This document shows positions 16,175 through 24,468 of a DNA stretch of 64,000 nt, one piece after another. Under the pieces are notes generated by a model. It was not told where the DNA came from. It did not search any database and saw only the letters and a list, made by a program, of their open reading frames with translations. This stretch comes from Kiloniella laminariae DSM 19542 (lineage in GTDB: Bacteria > Pseudomonadota > Alphaproteobacteria > Kiloniellales > Kiloniellaceae). The translations under genes and the position numbers were made by a program. Position 1 is the stretch's first letter. Every line of letters begins with the position of its first letter. The stretch is taken from NCBI RefSeq assembly GCF_000374005.1, contig NZ_KB893134.1:309091-373090 (forward strand), given 5' to 3'.

Positions 16175-17008
16175 TTATCGGCTGGCAAAACCAGCATCAT
16201 GGGTAGGGTAAACAAAGGCGCCGCTGTTATATTCCAGATTAACCGTATGGGAAATAAAGTTATCCCTGTCGTTCCACAGATGAAGTTCATATTTGGGGGC
16301 TTCCAGAATAAACCCCTGGGCACCATCAGGGCCAAGCCCGAGGGCCTGGGTAAAGGCACAGGCCGGAGCAACGGATGTGAGAACCCCGGCAAAGACGGTC
16401 TGGATTGAGCGGTGAACATGGCCACAGATAATCCGGACGACCTGTTTGTGTCGCTGTAACAGATCGGCGAAGGCCTCGGTCCCGGCCAGATTGTAATAGT
16501 CCATCTCGTCAATGCCGGTCAGGAAAGGGGGGTGGTGCATGAAAATCAGGGTTGGCTTGTCGGGTTGTTCGCTGAGCGTCTCTTCCAGCCAGGCCAGCTT
16601 TTCTGCGGAGAGGTCCCCTTTGTCATTGTCCGGGCGGTGGGTGTCGAGCCCGATCAGCCGTACGGGAAAATCTTCGTCAATGGCGTACTGGATAAAGTCT
16701 TCTCCGGTTCTTGCCGACATGCCGGGATGATCGGGAAAAGCCGCGCGCAGCATCGCCCGGTCATCGTGATTACCGGGAATAAGATAGCAGGGGATACCGA
16801 TTCCTGTGATCATCCTGCGGAATTTTTCATAAGCTACGGGCTGTTTGTTATCAGCGATATCGCCAGTGAAAAGCAGCACATCCGGTTGCGGCTTAAGCTG
16901 TTTGATAGCGGCAAGGACCTGTGCGAACTGCTCTTCGGTCTGGATTTTTCCCTGGGCAAAAACGCCGTCCGGGGTGAGGTGTATATCTGTGATCTGGGCG
17001 ATAAGCAT
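16175..17008 (-). CDS. Class III cyclic nucleotide phosphodiesterase (CpdA-like)
   Basis: 277 residues. All metallophosphoesterase motifs are present: DIHL near residue 8, TGDIADN, GNHDD, MHHPPF and CGHVHRS, giving a dinuclear metal site. The family includes 3',5'-cyclic AMP phosphodiesterase CpdA, and related enzymes act on glycerophosphodiesters. I start at ATG 17006-17008 (SD AAGG seven bases upstream, protein begins MLIAQITD) rather than 44 codons earlier, where the extra sequence has no domain. Leads an operon with the HAD phosphatase. A 14-bp tandem repeat lies in its upstream region. Confidence 0.9.
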   Translation of the reverse strand: MLIAQITDIHLTPDGVFAQGKIQTEEQFAQVLAAIKQLKPQPDVLLFTGDIADNKQPVAYEKFRRMITGIGIPCYLIPGNHDDRAMLRAAFPDHPGMSARTGEDFIQYAIDEDFPVRLIGLDTHRPDNDKGDLSAEKLAWLEETLSEQPDKPTLIFMHHPPFLTGIDEMDYYNLAGTEAFADLLQRHKQVVRIICGHVHRSIQTVFAGVLTSVAPACAFTQALGLGPDGAQGFILEAPKYELHLWNDRDNFISHTVNLEYNSGAFVYPTHDAGFASR

Positions 17009-17158
17009 GGTCAGCCTTCGAGGTTGTTTCATCAGCGCATGACAGGCGCTTTCGTTGATCTGTCCCACTCTAGCAGCTTCATATGACAGACAGCTATCCT
17101 CCTGCGGCAAGGGATAGTGAAAATCGTCGTTCCGGGACAAATTGATTATTATTCTGGT

Positions 17159-17200
17159 TTGATTATCCTGGCTTGATTATTTTGGCTTGATTATTTTGGC
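17159..17200. repeat. 14-bp tandem repeat upstream of the phosphodiesterase
   Basis: Three copies of TTGATTATTTTGGC (first copy with CC in place of TT), preceded by a degenerate fourth copy at about 17142-17158. AT-rich and located in the probable promoter region of the phosphodiesterase operon. Confidence 0.85.
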
Positions 17201-17229
17201 GATACTTTGTTGCTGGATCACGGAAAGAA

Positions 17230-17256
17230 AAAAGCCCGGTGTTGAACCGGGCTTTT
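17230..17256 (-). terminator. Terminator after the DoxX gene
   Basis: AAAAGCCCGGT (17230-17240) / ACCGGGCTTTT (17246-17256), 11-bp stem with a 5-base loop. On the minus strand it closes the DoxX-like gene 30 bases after its stop, and a T tract follows on that strand (TTTTTTC). Confidence 0.85.
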
Positions 17257-17285
17257 GAGGGGCTGTGAATGATTTTGGAGATCGA

Positions 17286-17726
17286 TCACATCATTTCTTT
17301 ACTGAATTTAGGGTCTGAGAGCAGAAACTTCAATAAGGAGATATACTCATCCCGACGCAGGAAGATAATGATCAGGCCAGAAAACCAGACCCCAACAGCC
17401 TGCGTGAAAAGCTTGCCGCCATCATTGTAGGGATCAATTCCCAGAGGGGTGAACACATGAAAGAAGATGGCACCAGTCATCAGGGCGAGTGACAGGAGGC
17501 CACCCAAAGCCTGCAGGCGAGGGATAAAGAGTAAAATACAGGCGAGCAGTTCTGCGCCACCGGTCAGATAACGACCATGGGGTTCAAACCAGGCAAGCCC
17601 GCTCCAGTCTTCGAGAACCTGAAAGAGGTGGCTGCCTGAAGCAAACTTGAAGGGCAGATAACGCAAAAAAACATAGGCGATAAAGATTGCCAGGAGATAA
17701 GGCAGGATCTTCTTGATGCTAGACAT
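17286..17726 (-). CDS. DoxX-like membrane protein
   Basis: 146 residues with four hydrophobic segments (ILPYLLAIFIAYVFLRYL; GGAELLACILLFI; LGGLLSLALMTGAIFFHVF; FTQAVGVWFSGLIIIFL). The spacing and the GxxELxxxxLL pattern after the first loop are those of DoxX/SURF4-like small membrane proteins. The family has no settled enzymatic role; some members belong to quinone or redox-related complexes. I start at ATG 17724-17726 because GGGGA lies five bases upstream; a longer frame starts at 17780. A 44-codon ORF on the same strand overlaps its start. Confidence 0.85.
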   Translation of the reverse strand: MSSIKKILPYLLAIFIAYVFLRYLPFKFASGSHLFQVLEDWSGLAWFEPHGRYLTGGAELLACILLFIPRLQALGGLLSLALMTGAIFFHVFTPLGIDPYNDGGKLFTQAVGVWFSGLIIIFLRRDEYISLLKFLLSDPKFSKEMM

Positions 17727-17853
17727 GATGTTCCCCGTGCTGTGTGTCTCTGAGAAGGATATGTCTTTTATTCTGATCAAGAGCCAGTAACGTTTTTGGC
17801 ACCAGAAAGTTACCAGTCAGCTTGGTGTGCTGGATGATATCCTGCTCTGTCAT
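17719..17853 (-). CDS. Possible 44-residue ORF overlapping the DoxX start
   Basis: ATG at 17851-17853, stop TAG at 17719-17721, overlapping the DoxX gene start by eight bases. It is polar and basic in its second half (KTLLALDQNKRHILLRD). It has no SD, but TATATT lies just upstream, so a leaderless message is conceivable. I recognise no family, and it may be chance. Confidence 0.25.
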   Translation of the reverse strand: MTEQDIIQHTKLTGNFLVPKTLLALDQNKRHILLRDTQHGEHHV

Positions 17854-17922
17854 TCAATATAAACACTTTCGGGACAGAAAAGGTTAATGGTTACGGGGAG
17901 GCCGGTGTGGACGAAGGATGTT

Positions 17923-18714
17923 TCAGCTTCGTGCAGCTTTGGCCTGAATCACCAGGGCTTGTCTGGCCTCATCTGCATTGTGGATCGGGGCAACAAACTG
18001 GCACCGGGCATGGGTCCGTCCGTCGTGAAGATCCCAGCCCTCGGGATCAATGCCGGTCATTTTCCATTTGGTGGCAGGTAAGCCAAGTGTCCGGGTGGCG
18101 ATGGCAAGAATTGCATCGCTGTGATCTGTGTTCATATGCTCGACGATTGAGGTTTCGGCTTTTGACAGTTCGGCTGCATCCCGGCAGTCAAGCTTGAGGA
18201 CTTCCGGTGTTACCCAGATTGCTTTGGCAAAACCCCCGATCAGGTGTGCCGCTTCAATTTCATAGCGATAGAGGCTAAAATCCTTGAAGCCAGCATAGAG
18301 TGCAGACCGGGGGTGGCGGGATAAAAACCGCTGCAGCATGCGTGGGTCATCTGTTTTTGTCAGGGTTCCAACCAGGGTCACCCGCCCGCCAGCAAGTGGA
18401 TCACGATAGCCAGCGGTTCCGTCAAACAGCATGCCGGCTCTGGGGTTTGCAGCCACATTTTGGCTGTGATCGGCCAGATCAGAGAGCAGCATATAGGGCG
18501 TGGCATCGTGATCAAGCGCGACAAGGGAAAGGGATGCATAGGGAAAGTTACCAGAAACTTTCTCGACCCGGCCCCCGGGACTGTCCGGGGTTTTCAGCTC
18601 CGGCTGCAGCTCGGTTGCGAGATAGGCTTTGCTTGCCCAGCGCATGAGATGACGGGCTTTTTCCGCTTCGGTCATCTCGGGCGTGTGTCGCAGTTTGCTG
18701 TCGTTATTCATCAC
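17923..18714 (-). CDS. HugZ-like heme/pyridoxamine oxidase-fold protein
   Basis: 263 residues in two parts. Residues 20-165 are a PNPOx-type split barrel (ASLSLVALDHDATPYMLLSDLADHSQNV, then RVTLVGTLTK). Residues 175-260 are a DUF2470-like domain with EHMNTDHSDAILAIA. This architecture is that of HugZ/HutZ proteins, which bind or degrade heme, and of related FMN-binding proteins. Heme handling is a family inference. No iron-uptake genes are adjacent. The second codon is also ATG. The strongly AT-rich upstream region separates it from the divergent cold-shock gene. Confidence 0.85.
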   Translation of the reverse strand: MMNNDSKLRHTPEMTEAEKARHLMRWASKAYLATELQPELKTPDSPGGRVEKVSGNFPYASLSLVALDHDATPYMLLSDLADHSQNVAANPRAGMLFDGTAGYRDPLAGGRVTLVGTLTKTDDPRMLQRFLSRHPRSALYAGFKDFSLYRYEIEAAHLIGGFAKAIWVTPEVLKLDCRDAAELSKAETSIVEHMNTDHSDAILAIATRTLGLPATKWKMTGIDPEGWDLHDGRTHARCQFVAPIHNADEARQALVIQAKAARS

Positions 18715-18958
18715 TTGTTCTTTAAATCTTGTATCAGGAGAGCAAAATGTTTTCCCCGGAGGCTCCTCTCAATTGTCAGAATTGTAAAGGGGCCAGCTGT
18801 TAGCAAGGGGAGGAGATTCCACTGATAAGGTAGAAAACGGGTATAACTACGTAAATATACCTATTGGTTTTGCAATAAAAATCCCGAAAATACAACAACC
18901 TATTATTGATTTTTCATTATCTTTTGCGTACCGTATCTTATGGTTAATTTTTGTTAAC

Positions 18959-18964
18959 TATACT
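18959..18964 (+). promoter_or_regulatory. Possible -10 element of the cold-shock gene
   Basis: TATACT lies about 45 bases before the start codon in a strongly AT-rich 295-bp gap. A -35-like TTATGG lies 15 bases upstream of it, a short spacer, so the assignment is tentative. Confidence 0.3.
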
Positions 18965-19009
18965 CTGTAGTATGCAAACTAGAGTGCTTGAAAAAAAATC
19001 GGGGGGGTA

Positions 19010-19222
19010 ATGCAAAAGGGTGTCGTGCGCTGGTTTAACAGCCAGAAAGGCTATGGGTTTATTACCCCGGATGCGGGAGGAGAGGACGCCTTCGTTCACT
19101 TTTCCGCAATTCAAAAGTCCGGATTGCCGGGACTGGTTGAAGGGCAGCAGGTCGAATACGAACTGGTGGAAAGCAGAAAGGGGCGCTATAGCGCCGACAA
19201 TCTGAAACTGGCGGGCAGATAA
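19010..19222 (+). CDS. Cold-shock domain protein
   Basis: 70 residues, a single cold-shock domain. RNP1 KGYGFI and RNP2 DAFVHF are present, with the N-terminal KGVVRWFN strand. It binds single-stranded RNA/DNA and melts RNA secondary structure. Unlike the tandem-domain CSPs of some alphaproteobacteria, this one has a single domain of usual length. A run GGGGGG six bases ahead of ATG 19010 serves as SD. The AT-rich leader could carry cold regulation. Its own terminator follows at 19347. Confidence 0.95.
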   Translation: MQKGVVRWFNSQKGYGFITPDAGGEDAFVHFSAIQKSGLPGLVEGQQVEYELVESRKGRYSADNLKLAGR

Positions 19223-19346
19223 TCGCTAACTCAGTGAAGGGGGCGGGCAGAAACAGCTATTCTGTCTATGGGGTGATTTTTGGGACCCTGTCATTTTTTG
19301 ACGGAGCTATTGCCGTCATCCGTTTCTGAACTTGTGAAAAGACATA

Positions 19347-19388
19347 GGGGCAAAAGCAGGGGTGTTAAAACCCACCGGCTTTTGCCCC
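19347..19388. terminator. Terminator between csp and FNR genes
   Basis: GGGGCAAAAGC (19347-19357) pairs with GCTTTTGCCCC (19378-19388), followed by TTTTGTATTTTT. It lies between convergent genes. Confidence 0.85.
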
Positions 19389-19477
19389 TTTTGTATTTTT
19401 CCCTTTGGAATAGGGATTTGCAGCAATCTTAATCTCTTGATCAGAAAACAGGGTCTGGCAGGGAAAAAAAGATACTG

Positions 19478-20500
19478 TCAGGGTTCGCCGGGCACACCCT
19501 TTGAGGTGGAGTACTGGAAATGGAGTTCCTGTTCCGGGAAGACGAGACTGTGGATCGCGTGCGCCGCCATCGCAGCTTCGGAAAAGCCACAAAGAATAAG
19601 CTTGAGCTTGTTTTTATAGGTCGCGATATCGCCGATGGCGAAAATTCCCTGCTGCCGGGTTTCGCAGGTGGTCGGGTCAACAAGAATATGCCCGCGTTCC
19701 AGAGTGAAGCCCCAATTGGCAATCGGTCCGAGATCCGTTGCCAGGCCATAAAACGGGAGCAGGACATCGGCGTCCAGTATCCGTTCATTGTCTTCCATGT
19801 CCTTGACGATAACCGCATCGAGCTGGCCATCTTTCCCGGAAAGACCGTGAAGCTGGTAAGGGACAATCATCTCGACCTTGCCACTGTCGGCCAGCGCTCG
19901 CATGCGGGCAACGGATTCAGGGGCTGCCCGGAACTTGTCCCGGCGGTGGACAACATAGACTTTTTTTGCCACCTGCGGCAGGGACATGGCCCAGTCAACA
20001 GCGCTGTCTCCGCCCCCGGCGATGACAACGGATTTGTCTCTGAAATCCTCGCGCCTTTTCACCAGATAAAAAACCGATTTGCCTTCATAGCTCTCGAGGC
20101 CAGCCAGAGGGGGGCGGTTGGGGCCAAAAGCACCAGCACCGGCGGCGAGGATAACAGCCTTGCTTGTGATGCTGTGGCCTTTGCTGGTGGTGACTTTCCA
20201 GCCTTGAGCAGCTGTAGATTCCAGTGCCGTGACCTGCTGGTCAAGATGATAGACCGGGTCAAAAGGAGCTGCCTGCTGTTCAAGCTGTTCGATCAGTTCA
20301 GCAGCAGCGACAGAAGGAAAACCGGGGATGTCATAGATCGGTTTTTCCGGGTAGAGCGCTGTGCATTGCCCCCCGGTTGCTTCCAGAGCATCGACCACAT
20401 GGGTTTTCATACCGAGCATGCCACATTGAAAGACTGCAAAAAGCCCGGTTGGTCCTGCACCGATGATGGTTACATCAGTCTGATGGTTCTTTTCGCTCAC
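19478..20500 (-). CDS. Thioredoxin-reductase-like ferredoxin/flavodoxin-NADP reductase
   Basis: 340 residues. FAD-binding IIGAGPTGLFA at residue 11, NADPH-binding IAGGGDSAVDWA in the middle, FAIGDIA near the C-terminus. The dithiol CxxC of thioredoxin reductase is missing. Instead the sequence has ATGGQCTALYPEKPIYDIPG, typical of the type 2 FNR (YumC-like) group. It would transfer electrons between NADPH and ferredoxin or flavodoxin. It stands alone: the upstream gap contains no operon partner, and the downstream neighbour is convergent. Confidence 0.93.
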   Translation of the reverse strand: MSEKNHQTDVTIIGAGPTGLFAVFQCGMLGMKTHVVDALEATGGQCTALYPEKPIYDIPGFPSVAAAELIEQLEQQAAPFDPVYHLDQQVTALESTAAQGWKVTTSKGHSITSKAVILAAGAGAFGPNRPPLAGLESYEGKSVFYLVKRREDFRDKSVVIAGGGDSAVDWAMSLPQVAKKVYVVHRRDKFRAAPESVARMRALADSGKVEMIVPYQLHGLSGKDGQLDAVIVKDMEDNERILDADVLLPFYGLATDLGPIANWGFTLERGHILVDPTTCETRQQGIFAIGDIATYKNKLKLILCGFSEAAMAAHAIHSLVFPEQELHFQYSTSKGVPGEP

Positions 20501-20767
20501 GCAGTCTTTCCTTTTATTTTCCTTATTCCCGATCAGAGTACCATTAGTTTTTCAGATGAATCAGGTCTGAAAGATGGCCAAAATCTGGATCACTTCCGAT
20601 TCTGTTCCGGGAGTCTTTGCTGGCGCATTGTATTTAAGGTCCGGGGTGTTTCAATAGCCGAAAAGCGGCAGAATTGTGCTTTTTGTCCTCAAAGCCAGGA
20701 TTTTATTGGAAATAGTTTATATTCTTTCTGTTCAAAGATAGAGAGAACAGCAGGAGGTTTCAGGGCA

Positions 20768-20878
20768 ATGTCTCAATCAAAAACAACAGGGGCAGGGGAC
20801 AAAGCCGCTCCTAATCTGGCCCTGCGATGGACAATTCCCGAACAAAATACTGCCACAGTCACTCTCCACATTGCTTAA
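20768..20878 (+). CDS. 36-residue small ORF upstream of chvI
   Basis: ATG 20768 follows AGGAGG at a ten-base distance and encodes 36 residues (MSQSKTTGAGDKAAPNLALR...TVTLHIA). It ends 91 bases before the chvI start. No domain. In related bacteria pckA usually occupies this side of chvI; I see no pckA similarity in this short sequence. It could be a small protein, a leader ORF or chance. Confidence 0.4.
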   Translation: MSQSKTTGAGDKAAPNLALRWTIPEQNTATVTLHIA

Positions 20879-20969
20879 TACGACAAGATACTTACTATTT
20901 GATTCGCTTGAGCGATATGATCGGGCGCCCCTATAGGGACGGCAGCCCCGCAACAAAATGAGGAATGGC

Positions 20970-21668
20970 ATGGAAGGCAATATTGTTCTCGTGGATGATG
21001 ACCGCAATATTTTAACATCGGTCTCTATCGCACTTGAGGCAGAAGGCTTTAAGGTACGAACCTATACCGACGGCTCAGAAGCCTTGCGCGGGATGTCTTC
21101 CAGTCCTGCTGATCTGGCTGTGCTGGATATCAAGATGCCCCGTATGGATGGCATGGAACTTTTGCGCCGCATTCGTGAAGGAAACCCGATCCCGGTGATC
21201 TTTCTGACGTCAAAGGATGACGAGATTGACGAGGTTCTGGGGCTGCGCATGGGCGCGGATGATTACATCACCAAGCCCTTTTCCCAGCGTCTTCTGGTCG
21301 AGCGGATCCGGGCCTTGCTGCGACGGGAGAAAGCCAAGCAGGACGCCAGCGAAGGAAAAGAAGGCGACAAGCCGATCCAGCGTGGTCATATGATGCTTGA
21401 TGCTTCGCGGCATCTCTGCACCTGGAAAGGCAAACATATCAACCTGACTGTGACCGAATTCCTGATTCTCAAAGCCCTGGCGCAGCGACCGGGACATGTC
21501 AAAAACCGCGACCAGCTGATGGATGCAGCCTATGGGGATGCGGTCTATGTAGATGATCGCACGATAGATAGCCATATCAAACGGTTACGGAAAAAATTCA
21601 AGGAAAGTGATGACGATTTTGGCCAAATCGAAACCCTTTATGGCGTGGGTTACCGGTACCGTGACTGA
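20970..21668 (+). CDS. chvI: ChvI-type OmpR-family response regulator
   Basis: 232 residues. Receiver domain with acidic pocket DDD (9-11), phosphorylation site Asp53 in VLDIKMP, Thr in FLTSKDD and Lys in ITKPFS, then an OmpR/PhoB winged helix ([20 protein letters not shown] ... [13 protein letters not shown] ... YGVGYRYRD). With ChvG it controls envelope/acid stress, motility and exopolysaccharide in alphaproteobacteria. I prefer ATG 20970 (AGGA five bases upstream) to ATG 20958. The kinase gene is separated from it by an unknown membrane protein gene. Confidence 0.95.
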   Translation: MEGNIVLVDDDRNILTSVSIALEAEGFKVRTYTDGSEALRGMSSSPADLAVLDIKMPRMDGMELLRRIREGNPIPVIFLTSKDDEIDEVLGLRMGADDYITKPFSQRLLVERIRALLRREKAKQDASEGKEGDKPIQRGHMMLDASRHLCTWKGKHINLTVTEFLILKALAQRPGHVKNRDQLMDAAYGDAVYVDDRTIDSHIKRLRKKFKESDDDFGQIETLYGVGYRYRD

Positions 21669-21740
21669 TCGTTTGTTGCTGGCTTTCCCAAGCTGCAAGA
21701 TCAGTTGTTTTTCCTCCCGATACTGCAGGGGGGGAAGCCT

Positions 21741-22241
21741 GTGAAATCCGGCATCAAATTCCTGGAGAAGTTGCTTTTTGTTCTGGCCATGTCTCTGGTT
21801 GTGTTTGGCCTGATGCAGCTTTTTTCCCCAAGCGGAAAGCCTTTGCAAAAACAGGGAGAAGTCGTCATGGCCTCCCGGTCACTGGTTGAAGCCTTGGGGC
21901 CCGAGTTGCCCGCCTATGATATTATTCTTTTTAATGATGCCGGGCAGGAGGAAGGTCAGCTCGATCGCTCTTTGTCCGGGCTTCAGCAAGAAGCTCTCCG
22001 GGCAGGGCTTTATCAGAATGGGGCAGAAACCGTTTGTGATCTGCAGGGGAAACGCCCTGACAAGGTTCTCTGGGGGCAACGTGCAGGGCTGGAGCACCCC
22101 GATAGTTTATCCGTTTATATTTCGGAGAAACTGATTTATCTGGGTAACTACCTCGAAGCCTGGAAAATCCAGGCGCAGGGCGGGACTGTGAATTGTCACG
22201 TTCTGGATGAGGCAACAGCCCGGCTGTTGGCCGAGTTGTAA
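21741..22241 (+). CDS. Unknown membrane-anchored protein between chvI and chvG
   Basis: 166 residues from GTG 21741 (SD GGGGGG nearby; a TTG at 21705 is less likely). One N-terminal hydrophobic segment at about residues 8-27 (LLFVLAMSLVVFGLMQLF) is followed by 135 mostly soluble residues, so it is probably anchored with its bulk in the periplasm. Two cysteines (VCDLQG and VNCHVL) could pair. No family recognised. Its position between regulator and kinase, on the same strand and with 47-72 base gaps, suggests a sensor accessory for ChvG, analogous in place but not evidently in sequence to the periplasmic inhibitor ExoR. That role is inference. Confidence 0.7.
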   Translation: MKSGIKFLEKLLFVLAMSLVVFGLMQLFSPSGKPLQKQGEVVMASRSLVEALGPELPAYDIILFNDAGQEEGQLDRSLSGLQQEALRAGLYQNGAETVCDLQGKRPDKVLWGQRAGLEHPDSLSVYISEKLIYLGNYLEAWKIQAQGGTVNCHVLDEATARLLAEL

Positions 22242-22288
22242 AAGATATAAAATTCAAAAAGTTGAACGTGTGATAATCGGGGGCAACG

Positions 22289-23944
22289 GTGGCAGATCAA
22301 AGCCATAAGCAGCAGGTAGAGATTGCCCAAGCGGTAAAAAAACATCGCAAGGGGCGCAAGCGTGGCTGGCGATCCTCTCTGACACGGAAGATCCTGTTGA
22401 TCAATTCGCTTGTCTTGTTGATCCCGGTCGTCGGCTTGATGCACCTGGAACAATATCGGCTCAGCCTGATTGCCTCAGAACTTGATGCCCTTTCCATTCA
22501 GGGGCGGGCTTTCTCGCTCAGTCTGGGATCGACAGCTGTCGTTGCCAGCAAAGTCGGGGATGAAAAGCTTGTTCCTGAACTGACAAGAAGCCTGATGCGA
22601 GGCATGCTGAACGATATTGGTGTGCGTGCCAGAATTTTTGCAACATCCGGCGAGATGCTGGCGGACAGCCTTTATCTGGCAGGTGTTGGCGGGCCGGTGG
22701 AAATCGGTGAATTACCGCCCCCGGGTGGTATGAGTCTGGATGATAGAATCATTGAGTATTATGAAAAAATCATCACCTGGTTACCGGGTCGTGACGACTG
22801 GCCGCTCTATCGGGAGTCCCAGAGACAGAGTGCCGAGGACTACAAGGAAGTTCTGATTGCCATGAAGGGAGAGCCCGCCGGAATGGTTCGGGCCGATACT
22901 TCCGGGCGCCTGGTTTTGTCCATGGCGGTACCGATCCAGCGCTATCGTCAGGTGTTGGGAACACTGATGCTGTCAAAAGACGCTCAGGTTGTGACCGAAG
23001 CTGTACAGGCCCGAAGACGGGATATTCTTGCCGTCTGCGGGATTGCGCTGGGGGTTACGGTGCTGCTGTCACTTTATCTGGCGGGAACAATCGGGCGTCC
23101 GTTACGGCGGCTTGCTGATGCCGCTGACTTTGTCCGTTATGGCAAGGGGCGGCAGTACGAGATTCCGGACTTTACCCGTCGCCGGGATGAAATCGGAGAT
23201 CTTTCAGGTGCTTTGCGGGCCATGACAGAAGCACTTTGGGCCCGAATGGATGCTATTGAGGGTTTTGCTGCGGATGTGGCGCATGAAATCAAAAACCCTC
23301 TGACGTCCCTCAGGTCTGCTGTCGAGACGGTGGCGCGGGTTTCTGACCCGGACCAACAAAAACGCCTCATGGCAATTATTCTGGATGATGTGCAGCGGCT
23401 GGATCGCCTGATCAGTGATATTTCGGATGCGTCGCGTCTGGATGCGGAACTGTCCCGGGCGAATATGGAAGATGTCGATGTTCGCAAGCTGCTGGAAACC
23501 CTGGTGGAAATACAGCGGGTTGGTCTGGACGGCAAGGAAGGGCCAAGCTTTGAGCTTCGTCAGGATGAGACTGCGGATCTTTGTGTTCCCGGTCTTGAAG
23601 GACGCCTGGGCCAGGTCCTGCGCAACCTGATGAGCAATGCCCAGACTTTCAGTCCGCCAGACGGAAAAATCACCCTGATTGCCAGAAGGGATGAGAACGA
23701 GGTTGTTATCACGGTTGAAGATGAAGGACCGGGGATTATTCCGGGCAAACTGGAAGCTATTTTCGACCGCTTTTATACCGAGCGTCCGGAAGGGGAGAAG
23801 TTCGGGACACATTCAGGTCTTGGCCTGAGTATTTCCAAGCAGATTATTGAAGCCCACAATGGTACAATAACGGCAGAAAACCGGGAAGGTGCCGGCGGCA
23901 AGATCCGCGGTGCCCGATTTATTATTACCTTGCCAGTGGGATAG
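22289..23944 (+). CDS. chvG: ChvG-type sensor histidine kinase
   Basis: 551 residues, start GTG 22289. Two membrane segments (about 34-50 and 248-270) flank a periplasmic sensor domain of about 200 residues. HAMP follows (IGRPLRRLADAADFVRYG). DHp has the phospho-accepting His332 in VAHEIKNPLTSLRS. ATPase boxes are intact: N LRNLMSNAQTFSP, G1 VEDEGPGI, G2 HSGLGLSISKQI. It phosphorylates ChvI. The gene runs into hprK with a four-base gap, linking envelope sensing to the PTS genes as in many alphaproteobacteria. Confidence 0.95.
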   Translation: MADQSHKQQVEIAQAVKKHRKGRKRGWRSSLTRKILLINSLVLLIPVVGLMHLEQYRLSLIASELDALSIQGRAFSLSLGSTAVVASKVGDEKLVPELTRSLMRGMLNDIGVRARIFATSGEMLADSLYLAGVGGPVEIGELPPPGGMSLDDRIIEYYEKIITWLPGRDDWPLYRESQRQSAEDYKEVLIAMKGEPAGMVRADTSGRLVLSMAVPIQRYRQVLGTLMLSKDAQVVTEAVQARRRDILAVCGIALGVTVLLSLYLAGTIGRPLRRLADAADFVRYGKGRQYEIPDFTRRRDEIGDLSGALRAMTEALWARMDAIEGFAADVAHEIKNPLTSLRSAVETVARVSDPDQQKRLMAIILDDVQRLDRLISDISDASRLDAELSRANMEDVDVRKLLETLVEIQRVGLDGKEGPSFELRQDETADLCVPGLEGRLGQVLRNLMSNAQTFSPPDGKITLIARRDENEVVITVEDEGPGIIPGKLEAIFDRFYTERPEGEKFGTHSGLGLSISKQIIEAHNGTITAENREGAGGKIRGARFIITLPVG

Positions 23945-23948
23945 GACT

Positions 23949-24425
23949 ATGGCCTCTCAGCCGTTGATTCATGCGACTTGCCTTGCTTTTGAAGGGGCTG
24001 GTGAAAGTGCTGGCGATCCTGCCGGACAAAGGTTCGGGGTTTTGTTGCGTGGTCCTTCGGGCAGTGGCAAATCAGATCTGGCCCTTCGGGCCTTGCATGA
24101 AGGCTGTGCCAGACTGGTCTCGGATGACCAGACCCTGCTGGTGGTCAGGGATGAGCAGTTACTGGCCAGTCCACCTCCGACCATTGCCGGGTTGCTTGAA
24201 GTCCGGGGGCTTGGGCTGGTTTCGTTTCCTTTTTGCGAGCAGGTGCCTGTTACACTTGTCGTTGATCTGGTCCGACAAGGAGAGGTTGAGCGTCTGCCGG
24301 AACCAGCGCAGGTTGATATTTTGGGCGTTACTTTGCCAAAGATATCTCTCTACAGCTTTGAAGCTTCGACCCTTGCCAAGCTGGTACTTGCCATGACCCG
24401 ACCAGATAGTGATATAGATAGATAA
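23949..24425 (+). CDS. hprK: Short HPr kinase/phosphorylase
   Basis: 158 residues, kinase domain only. The N-terminal half of the Gram-positive enzyme is missing, as is usual in alphaproteobacteria. Walker A GPSGSGKSD at residues 35-43, followed by LVSDDQTLL, the second catalytic region. It phosphorylates a serine of HPr (Ser46 here) to set PTS signalling. I start at ATG 23949, just after the chvG stop; a longer frame would overlap chvG. It is followed by rapZ 43 bases on. Confidence 0.93.
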   Translation: MASQPLIHATCLAFEGAGESAGDPAGQRFGVLLRGPSGSGKSDLALRALHEGCARLVSDDQTLLVVRDEQLLASPPPTIAGLLEVRGLGLVSFPFCEQVPVTLVVDLVRQGEVERLPEPAQVDILGVTLPKISLYSFEASTLAKLVLAMTRPDSDIDR

Positions 24426-24468
24426 CTATCTGTTCTTTTAGCTGATTATCAAATGAGGGCCATCTGTC

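Noticed and set aside
19520..20878. 452-codon plus-strand frame through the FNR gene
   Set aside because: It is antisense to the clear ferredoxin reductase gene; only its last 36 codons, from ATG 20768, could be an independent small ORF.
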